This document shows positions 4,972 to 10,257 of a stretch of DNA of 10,257 nt, one piece after another. The stretch is from Anaerolineae bacterium (GTDB lineage: Bacteria > Chloroflexota > Anaerolineae > JAAYZQ01). The position numbers were made by a program, and so were the translations under genes. A model generated the notes under the pieces. That model worked only from the letters and a program-made list of their open reading frames with translations, did no database searches and had not been told where the DNA came from. The stretch covers positions 1 to 10,257 of the forward strand of contig JAFGIA010000409.1 in the NCBI GenBank assembly GCA_016929795.1, read 5' to 3'. Within the stretch, counting starts at the first letter, position 1. Each line of letters starts with the position of its first letter.

Positions 4972-6283
4972 TCTTTTCGCCAATGCACCTACCCTGTACG
5001 AGCCCCAATTCGATGGCGGGGCGGTAGTGGATGCCGCCATACAGGCGAGACAGTGCGGCTTGGTCGGCAGCCGCAAAGAAGGAGTCAAAAGTGCGCGCCG
5101 GGAGGCCGTGTTCGGCATGGCTGTTGTCGGTGAAGTGATATGGATCCCCGAACAACGCAGTCATTACGGTGGCCGCTGCGCCGATCTGGACCGAGTGGCC
5201 GGAGGGGTATTCAGGAAAAGGGGGTGTGACGACCGGGTCGGTGACATCTGGGAGGTTCCAGGCGGGATCGATAACAGATTGGATATAGGTGATGGGGCGA
5301 ACGAGGTTGTAGGTGTATTTCGCGCTCCAGCAGCCGATGAAGGCGTCGGCCACTGCCATTCCCACTTTGGCATAGGTCTCGGCCGCCAGAGACAGGGCGG
5401 CCTGTTCGGCACGCAAAACCTGGGTGGCGATGGCGAGGGCATGACCGGGAGGGGTAAACGTCTTTCCCGGGTCGTCGGCCCAGAAGAGCGCGATCGCTGT
5501 CTGCTCTGGAGTGAGATTCTTGACAGTGGTATACACTTCCATCCCGTCAGCGTAGAATTGGGATGAAGGATCTTTGGAGTACTCTGGCGGTGGTGGTGGG
5601 GCACACTCCTGGCCCGAGATGACGAATGGGCGGTTGTGGCCCCAGTAGGGCTGCAGCGCGGCCTGGAAGTCGGGAGGTGTGGGAACCCACAATCCCGGCC
5701 CGCTGTCGGGCGCCAAGTCCTCTGGGAAGTTCCTGGCATAGCCTTCATGCCCCCCATCGGTCTTGGACCACTCGAAAATCGCCTCAGCAACGGCCCTGCC
5801 GTGGGCGCTCGAACGATCGAATACCGCCTGGCCGGCTTCTGGTTTGTACTGCGTTGCGAATTCGTGCTCCAGGGCATCGATCGCTGCCAGGTTGTCGGGG
5901 CTGGCCGTCGGGTAGAGGCTGCGCACGATGGTGGCCAATGCGCTGTTGGCTGCGGCGGCCCAGTGGTATGACCGGCCTGTTTCTGTGCGAGGAAGTGAGG
6001 TGACGCCAACAAGGTGCTGGCCCTGGGACTTGTAGCCCGGCATCCCCTCCACGACCGTTTCGTATAGGGTGAGGCCGGCGTAACCCAACGCCCTGGAAGC
6101 GACCGGCGGGGTGAAGCCGGGGGTGTCCTGGATTAGCTCCAGTTGTAGCTCAAACCAGCTTATGGCGACAGCGGCCGGGTAGTCGGAGGCCGGCCTGGAT
6201 GGTGCCGCTGCCGGCTGGCAGGCAGTTAGCAAGCCAACTACCAGGAATAGGACGATCCATCGTGTGTGTTTCTGCTGAACCAA
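4946..6283 (-). CDS. Vanadium-dependent haloperoxidase-like / PAP2-family lipoprotein
   Basis: The 445-residue protein starts with a lipoprotein signal (MVQQKHTRWIVLFLVVGLL then TAC, lipobox Cys at 22), so it should be membrane-anchored outside the cytoplasm. The whole vanadate/phosphate pocket of the haloperoxidase-PAP2 superfamily is present: Lys322 and Arg329 in KYTYNLVRP (spacing 7), Ser361-Gly362-His363 in YPSGHS, and Arg413 with His419 in RLYGGIHYRP (spacing 6). These spacings equal those of fungal vanadium chloroperoxidase (K353/R360, S402-G403-H404, R490/H496). Members either oxidise halides with H2O2 or hydrolyse phosphate esters; the sequence cannot decide which. The TTG at 6283 is supported by AGGAGA (6289-6294) six bases upstream and by the signal peptide starting there. 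Its own promoter lies 93 bases upstream. It is unbroken, in contrast to its neighbours. Confidence 0.9.
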   Translation of the reverse strand: MVQQKHTRWIVLFLVVGLLTACQPAAAPSRPASDYPAAVAISWFELQLELIQDTPGFTPPVASRALGYAGLTLYETVVEGMPGYKSQGQHLVGVTSLPRTETGRSYHWAAAANSALATIVRSLYPTASPDNLAAIDALEHEFATQYKPEAGQAVFDRSSAHGRAVAEAIFEWSKTDGGHEGYARNFPEDLAPDSGPGLWVPTPPDFQAALQPYWGHNRPFVISGQECAPPPPPEYSKDPSSQFYADGMEVYTTVKNLTPEQTAIALFWADDPGKTFTPPGHALAIATQVLRAEQAALSLAAETYAKVGMAVADAFIGCWSAKYTYNLVRPITYIQSVIDPAWNLPDVTDPVVTPPFPEYPSGHSVQIGAAATVMTALFGDPYHFTDNSHAEHGLPARTFDSFFAAADQAALSRLYGGIHYRPAIELGLVQGRCIGEKINSLSWKE

Positions 6284-6302
6284 GGCTTTCTCCTTTTGCT
6301 GG

Positions 6303-6338
6303 CCAGATGCGTATCTTTGATATCGATCGAGGATCTGG
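6303..6338 (-). promoter_or_regulatory. Inverted repeat in the haloperoxidase leader
   Basis: CCAGAT (6303-6308) and ATCTGG (6333-6338) can pair, with a smaller TATC/GATA stem inside (6312-6322). It lies within the predicted 5' leader, 9 bases upstream of the Shine-Dalgarno. The stem is short and its function is unknown. Confidence 0.25.
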
Positions 6339-6375
6339 TTTCGCGGATCTTCTAAGCTGCGAACAATCCAGGTAC

Positions 6376-6404
6376 AGTATACACCGAGCGATGCCTTGAT
6401 TCAA
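6376..6404 (-). promoter_or_regulatory. Sigma70-type promoter of the haloperoxidase gene
   Basis: On the minus strand TTGAAT (6399-6404) and TATACT (6376-6381) are separated by exactly 17 bases. The predicted start near 6369 gives a leader of about 86 bases. Confidence 0.6.
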
Positions 6405-6521
6405 GTTAAGATTTCATAAGAGAAGTGCGGTTCGTCTCGAGATCCGTCGACCGCGGCTACGGATTTGTCTGGAAGCTGATGGGGCACACCGGTAGAGCGA
6501 GGCGCGGCACGACGCGCGCGG

Positions 6522-6857
6522 TCACTTGTTGCCTGCCTGTTGCTCCTGCTCGTCGAGCCACCGCTCTGTCCCGATCTCGACGCGATGATGCAGCGCTTTG
6601 ATGCGCACCGCCACGACGGGCGCGCGGGCATGGCTCAAATAGACCTGGCACGGAAAGTCGACGCACAAGCCGCAGTGGGGCAGGCCGCGCTCGACAACGC
6701 AGCACAGAAAGAGCTCGCAATCGCCCTCGCACCCCCGGCCGAGGGAGTAGCCGCAGCCACAGCACCTGCGATCGACATACTCTTCACACGTCCCACAGTA
6801 GCGGCCGCACACCGCTGCCAGCCGCCGCCTGTGGCAGTTGCCCAGTTCACCTGTCAC
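6522..6857 (-). CDS. DUF3795 family cysteine-rich protein
   Basis: The 111-residue product is dominated by Cys in paired spacings: AVCGRYCGTCEEYVDRRCCG at residues 15-34, then CEGDCELFLCCVVERGLPHC and LCVDFPC. This succession, ending with a helix after the FPC, is that of DUF3795 proteins, small presumed zinc-binding proteins of unknown function common in anaerobes. The C-terminal part (VAVRIKALHHRVEIGTERWL) matches the family's terminal helix. The GTG at 6857 is chosen because GAGGAGG sits 7 bases upstream. A promoter and a leader hairpin lie just upstream, between this gene and the stop of the phosphodiesterase, so it is probably its own transcription unit. No membrane segment or signal peptide is seen. 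Zinc binding is inferred from the Cys pattern only. Confidence 0.85.
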   Translation of the reverse strand: MTGELGNCHRRRLAAVCGRYCGTCEEYVDRRCCGCGYSLGRGCEGDCELFLCCVVERGLPHCGLCVDFPCQVYLSHARAPVVAVRIKALHHRVEIGTERWLDEQEQQAGNK

Positions 6858-6881
6858 CTATCGGCCTCCTCGCCAGGATCA

Positions 6882-6924
6882 CCAGGCAGGGGGCGGGACG
6901 CCCCATGCGTCACAGCCTGCCCGG
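6882..6924 (-). promoter_or_regulatory. Leader hairpin upstream of the DUF3795 gene
   Basis: GGGGCG (6890-6895) and CGCCCC (6899-6904) pair around a 3-base loop, and GGCAG (6885-6889) can pair with CTGCC (6917-6921) outside it. The structure lies between the predicted transcription start (about 6937) and the Shine-Dalgarno. No T-tract follows, so it is not a terminator. Confidence 0.35.
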
Positions 6925-6943
6925 CACCGTCACCAATGGGTCG

Positions 6944-6972
6944 ATTATATCAGAACGGGGCGCGGACCACAA
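6944..6972 (-). promoter_or_regulatory. Sigma70-type promoter of the DUF3795 gene
   Basis: A perfect TATAAT (6944-6949 on the minus strand) has TTGTGG (6967-6972) 17 bases upstream. It lies about 30 bases past the end of the phosphodiesterase gene. Confidence 0.55.
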
Positions 6973-7001
6973 ATCAAAGAGATGCGGGATAGATGCGCGC
7001 C

Positions 7002-8260
7002 TTATAAGAGTGACGTGCCGTCGAGGTTCGACGGAGGCTCGAGCTCGAGCAGATCTAGGATCGTCGGCATGACGTTGAGGACGGAGAAGCGTGTCTGGGC
7101 GACCTGGTGCCCACCGATGTAGAGCATGGCGTCGTGATGGGTGTGCATCCCCACCAGCTCGTCTCCCTTGTAGGTCAGATCCTCTTTGTAGAGCGGCCCT
7201 TTCGGATCGTAGCCGTCGTGCGGCGCAAGGATCAGGTCCGCGGCCTGCTCGAGGTGTGGGCCGTGGTAGAGCTCTTCGCGCTTGAACACCTGCTGAAAGA
7301 TCGCGTCCCCGCTGTCGGGGTCACGCAGCGCGAGCGCCGCCGCTGCGATCTGGTCACGGAGCGCCTCGTACTCTGCGCCCGGCGCCACCGGCCCCTCTTT
7401 TTCGCGCCCGCGCACGCGGATGAACACCCGCCCGGGATCGAGGCTGTAGGCCACCGAGGAGGGGTCTATCTCATCCAGCCCCTTCTTGCGATCCGGCGGC
7501 ACGGTGCGCAACCGAAGCCAGCCGTTGTCCATCAGCCACTTGTTGACGTATACTTCTTTTTTGATGGAGCAGAACCCATGGTCTGCCATCCAGATCAGCG
7601 TCGTCTGGTCGTCGAGGCGCCCTGCCAGCTCGCCCAGGGCGTCGTCGATGCGCCGGTAGAAGTCATAGAAGGCAGGCGCGTAGATCGGGTCCGCCTCCTC
7701 CATCTGCTGCCAGAGAAAGTGATGGAGCCTGTCCGTCTTCATGATGTGGACGTGAAGGTAGTCCCACTCTTCGTGGTCGTAGAGGTGGAACAGGGTGCGC
7801 AGGCGTGCGTCGAGTGTTTTGTTTACCTCTTCCAGTGCCAGGTCCTTCGACTCGCGCGCCTTCCACGGATCTGCGTCGACGATGTAACCGAGCGACTGGA
7901 GCGTGGGGAGATAGCCAGGCGGGTAGACGGCCTTTTCCAGCGTCGGGCTGAGAAAGCCGGCGACCATGATGCCGTTCACCTGGCGTGGCGGGTAGGTGAC
8001 CGGGACGTTGACCACGATCACCCGCTTGCTCGCGTCGCTCAACACCTCCCAGAGCGTCCGGGCGTGCATGTTCCTGCCGGTGGGGATGAACTGTTTGTAG
8101 GTGGCGGGATCGCGGTCGATAAAGCCAAAGATGTTGTGCTTCCGGGATTCACCCCGGTCATCATCGTACTCCAAGCCACCGACGACACCCACGGCCACGT
8201 CGACTCCATGCGGAGCAGGCTGCCGCGCTCTGCCAGGCGCGCGGCGTTCGGCGCCCTGCC
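7002..8260 (-). CDS. Alkaline phosphatase superfamily type I phosphodiesterase / nucleotide pyrophosphatase, N-terminus missing and frameshifted
   Basis: The body from KHNIFGFIDRDPATY (base 8141 down) is a typical AlkP-superfamily phosphodiesterase. The metal ligands are visible: Asp and His in MKTDRLHHFLW, Asp-His in WMADHGF, and the late His in GMHTHHDAML; it ends NVMPTILDLLELEPPSNLDG. These enzymes hydrolyse phosphodiesters or pyrophosphates with two zinc ions. The nucleophile region, VSSVAWSTMMTGVNPG, is coded just upstream in a different frame. One missing G in the Gly codon at 8141-8143 explains the shift, since the protein should read GVNPGKHNIFGF. Further upstream APNAARLAERGSLLRMESTW is also part of this family, but the first strand with the GLDG-type metal-binding Asp is absent; in its place the frame continues into an AddB-like helicase. 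The gene is therefore decapitated. No start codon or promoter of its own is visible; ATG 8272 is a possible restart. As it stands the protein should be inactive. Confidence 0.8.
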
Positions 8261-8776
8261 CTCGGCGTCCATCCAATCGGAGCGGATAAGCCAGTCCTGG
8301 TAGGCGGTATAGAGGATACCCAACTCGGCCAGGCGGGGCGGGGTGCCAGCGAGGGCAGCTTCAAAGGCCTCGCGCTGGACACGGGCCTGCTTCAATTCCT
8401 GGAAGAGGGTGCGCAGGAGGCGGGCAAAGCCTGCACATCGACGCAGGGCGGCATGGTGACACAGGATGCCATCCTCGGCCAGCCGGTCCACCAGGCGCAG
8501 CAGCAGACGGTGAAGCATAGAGTCGGGCAGGCGGGCAGTGGGCCGGCCGCTGCGGGCCAGCAGCTCGGCATAAAAGCGATGAAAGGTGCCCAACTCGACC
8601 CCGAACGCACCGCCGGCCGTGCCCAAGCGCTGCCCGAAGGCGCGGACCTGGATCTGGTTGGGCAAAACAACCCAGATGGGGGCCAGGGGATCGTCGACAC
8701 GGGTGGCGCGGATGCGGTTCAGGGCGTATTCGGTTTTGCCGTGGCCGGTAGGGGCCAGGAACAGATGGGCAGCCAT
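8255..8776 (-). pseudogene. AddB-like helicase/nuclease N-terminal fragment, fused in frame to the phosphodiesterase
   Basis: From the ATG at 8776 the protein begins MAAHLFLAPTGHGKTEYAL, a Walker A motif like those at the start of AddB-type (inactivated UvrD-fold plus RecB-like nuclease) subunits. VVLPNQIQVRAF, FGVELGTFHRFYAELL and YQDWLIRSDWMDAEG follow, as in that family. AddB-type proteins exceed 900 residues and end in an iron-sulfur nuclease domain; only about 170 residues remain. At AEGR (8266-8255) the same frame passes into the phosphodiesterase (APNAARLAERG), and that family also often has an AEGR-like stretch at this point, suggesting a deletion across a short homology. The ATG has no Shine-Dalgarno; the stop of the small upstream gene is 4 bases away, so translation is probably coupled. 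Double-strand break end processing would be the family role. The fragment cannot perform it. Confidence 0.72.
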
Positions 8777-8780
8777 TGAG

Positions 8781-8903
8781 CTATTTGGAGGAACGAAGCC
8801 GCTCTTCCATCTCGATCGCGGAACGGGGAACATTCACTCCCGTTCGGCTTGCCATTGCGGTTTGTCGGGTCGTTTTGCTTGATCGCCTTGTTCTTTTTGT
8901 CAC
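8781..8903 (-). CDS. Small basic protein, 40 residues, between SNF2 and AddB-like genes
   Basis: An ideal ribosome binding site, AGGAGG (8909-8914), stands 5 bases before a GTG at 8903. The reading frame, MTKRTRRSSKTTRQTAMASR and then TGVNVPRSAIEMEERLRSSK, ends in TAG at 8781-8783. The start is 16 bases after the SNF2 stop and the end is 4 bases before the AddB-like ATG, which lacks its own Shine-Dalgarno, so the small gene fits as the middle member of a tightly packed operon. The first half is strongly basic (Lys/Arg/Thr/Ser), while the second could form a short amphipathic helix. I recognise no family. It may be a nucleic-acid-binding accessory peptide, or merely a leader that couples translation of the downstream gene. 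Confidence 0.6.
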   Translation of the reverse strand: MTKRTRRSSKTTRQTAMASRTGVNVPRSAIEMEERLRSSK

Positions 8904-8919
8904 TATTTCCTCCTGCGAC

Positions 8920-10256
8920 TCACAAGCCCACCTGCGCCCCAAACTGGCGTCCCAGATCAATCGCCTCGGCGATGCTGGCGATGAACCCTGCGGCAGCCTC
9001 CAGCGAGGGGGGCGGCGCGTCTTCACCTTCCTCTGGCGGGGCGCTCAGCTCGCGGACGCGTGCGAGTTGGGCGGCCAGGTCGGCAGGCAGGCGGCCCTGT
9101 TCGACCAACTCGGCGTTGACCAGGCGCGGCGAGGGCAGGTCGGCGGCGGGGTGTAATCCTTGAACAGTCCGACCAGCGAGCTGAGGGTCCAGCCCAGGGC
9201 TTCGCGCACGGGGCGCAGCACCTCCTCGGGAAAGCCGCCTTCCAGGACGACCTGGGCCAGCTTTAGGCGGCGGTCGGCCTGGTCCATGCCCCTGGCTGCG
9301 GCCCTGGCCCGCCGCTGGGCGGCTGTCTCCCTGGCCTTCCGCGACGCCGCCATGGCCGGGGCGCGATAGGCCTCGGCCTCGGGCATTTCAGGTAGCAGGC
9401 CGCCGGTGAGGGCCATGAGAGTGCGGTAGCCCTCCTGTTCCATCAAGTGCAGGCCGGGCAGCGGCGGCGCCGGGCGGAAATGGTCGCTCAACAGCCGCTC
9501 GACCTCTGGGCGCAGGCCGGCCGGGTCGCGGTCGACGACGACGAGGATTTGGCCGTGAAAGCCGTCGCCGTCGGTTGGAGTGGGAGCGGCGACGCCCGGG
9601 AGCTGCGGGGCCGGTGTCACCAGCAGGACGCGGCCGGGAAAGCGGCCCACCAGCAGGTCGGCGAACCCTGCCAGGGTGGGCGTGGGGACGATGACCTCGT
9701 AGGGTTTCTCCTCCTCGACGGCGACGGGAGCCAGCTCCAGCTCGGGCTTGACCTCCTCCGGCTTGCCAAGCATCTCGTCCAGGGTCTTGAGCAGCTCCTG
9801 GCCACTGTCTTGGAAGCTGATTTCCGAGGGACCTTCCTCAACGCCAAAAATGCTGGCAAAGACGTTCTGCTTGGCGGCCAGGGTGTCGAGGATGCGCTCC
9901 TCGATGGTGCCCTGAGCGATGAGGTTGACGACCTGCACCGGGCGCGGCTGGCCGTGGCGGTGGGCACGGGCGATGCGCTGCTCCAGCACGGCCGGGTTCC
10001 AGGGCAGATCGAGGTTGATGACCAGGCTGGCGGCTTGCAGATTCAAGCCCACGCCGCCGGCGTCGGAAGAGAGAAAGACGCGGCAATCAGGATCCTCGAA
10101 AAAACGCTCAATCAGGGCGCCGCGCCTGGCAGTGGGTACCGCGCCCGTCAACTCGACATGACCTAGCTTCAGGCGTTCCAGGCCCGGCTTGGTCAGGTCG
10201 AGCATCTTGGTCCACTGGCTGAACACCACAGCCTTGTGGCCGTTGTTGGCTACTTC
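8920..10256 (-). CDS. SNF2-family helicase, C-terminal half (5' end outside the window)
   Basis: The frame enters from beyond the window end (EVANNGHKAVVFSQWTKML). It contains the second RecA-like domain of SNF2 ATPases: VELTGAVPTARRG, LSSDAGGVGLNLQAASLV (motif V) and LEQRIARAHRHGQ (motif VI, arginine finger), then VNLIAQGTIEERIL. These motors translocate on duplex DNA. A C-terminal extension of about 290 residues follows: an acidic EEVKPELELAP linker, a VIVPTPTLAGFADLLVGRFP module, an Arg/Ala-rich helix (KARETAAQRRARAAARGMDQ) and a helical tail. Near 9148 the frame breaks; one extra C in the CCCC run joins FKDYTP to ADLPSPRLVNAELVEQGRLP and on to GRQFGAQVGL, with the natural stop at 8920. 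Without the repair the open frame ends at 9045 in low-quality Trp/Ser/Pro residues. The tight link to the small basic gene and AddB-like fragment suggests a DNA repair or DNA-processing operon; defence is possible but unsupported. Confidence 0.85.
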
Positions 10257-10257
10257 A

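Noticed and set aside
4182..5027. 281-codon + frame overlapping the Ig-like C-terminal segment
   Set aside because: It is Gly/Arg-rich out-of-frame translation; the Ig-like strands (ATWTFTTGDF, YGWSFEV) are in the other frame.
5586..5600. Short GGTGGTGGTGG run as a microsatellite
   Set aside because: It encodes a five-proline stretch inside the intact haloperoxidase gene and is too short to be notable.
6426..6460. Hairpin ATCCGT...ACGGAT as a terminator for the DUF3795 gene
   Set aside because: On the minus strand no T-tract follows the stem, so it does not have intrinsic terminator form.
7107..8303. Long open frame on the + strand (398 codons)
   Set aside because: It is antisense to the phosphodiesterase, whose conserved metal-ligand motifs show the minus strand is the coding one. 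In GC-rich DNA such mirror frames are common.
9447..10166. Open frame of 239 codons on the + strand opposite the SNF2 gene
   Set aside because: The SNF2 motifs V and VI on the minus strand account for this DNA. The + frame is Gly/Gln/Asp-rich and matches no family.
1..10257. CRISPR array, tRNA, rRNA, transposase or integrase
   Set aside because: No regularly spaced repeats, cloverleaf-like segments or recombinase motifs were seen on either strand.

Overview
The window is a 10.3 kb piece of GC-rich bacterial chromosome. No rRNA, tRNA or marker gene fixes the host. The gene set (SNF2 and AddB-like helicases, a vanadate-haloperoxidase lipoprotein, a DUF3795 protein, stacked toxin-antitoxin genes, a short SLRSGQA-type interspersed repeat) looks most like a Chloroflexota/Anaerolineae-type environmental genome. 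That assignment is inference and could be wrong at phylum level.

Layout. Bases 2-376 (+) are the end of a PIN-domain (VapC-like) toxin. Bases 377-656 hold no gene but carry one copy of a 25-bp direct repeat (412-436), a terminator or attenuator-like hairpin pair (492-553) and a promoter with a dyad (579-628). Bases 657-2023 are two convergent MNT/HEPN toxin-antitoxin modules. The left one (+) is damaged: its nucleotidyltransferase is frame-scrambled and its HEPN toxin has lost the C-terminal catalytic part. The right one (-) looks intact and is driven by a near-consensus sigma70 promoter that implies a very short or absent leader. The second copy of the 25-bp repeat (2209-2233) lies just past it, so the block is bracketed by direct repeats.

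Bases 2115-4971 (+) encode one large multi-Ig-like (SbsA/Big_5-type) surface-protein-like polypeptide, now split over three frames. The first break is a 23-bp insertion at 3057-3079 that matches the SLRSGQA/ACPERSEG repeat type; the second, near 4170-4180, is explained by a one-base loss. It ends in a 26-bp tail-to-tail overlap with a vanadium-dependent haloperoxidase-like lipoprotein gene (4946-6283, -). Upstream of that on the minus strand are a cysteine-rich DUF3795 gene (6522-6857) and an alkaline-phosphatase-superfamily phosphodiesterase (7002 to about 8260).

The right end (8255-10256, -) reads as an operon: a SNF2 helicase C-terminal half, a 40-aa basic small protein with a strong ribosome binding site, then an AddB-like helicase fragment of about 170 residues. 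The AddB fragment runs in frame, at a shared Ala-Glu-Gly-Arg, into the headless phosphodiesterase, so that locus is a deletion fusion or an assembly chimera.

A recurring theme is frame breaks repaired by adding a single base (three in the left nucleotidyltransferase and one each in the Ig, phosphodiesterase and SNF2 genes). This points either to consensus indels in the assembly or to a decaying accessory region. The 23-bp insertion is different in kind and looks real. No CRISPR array, transposase or integrase is visible.
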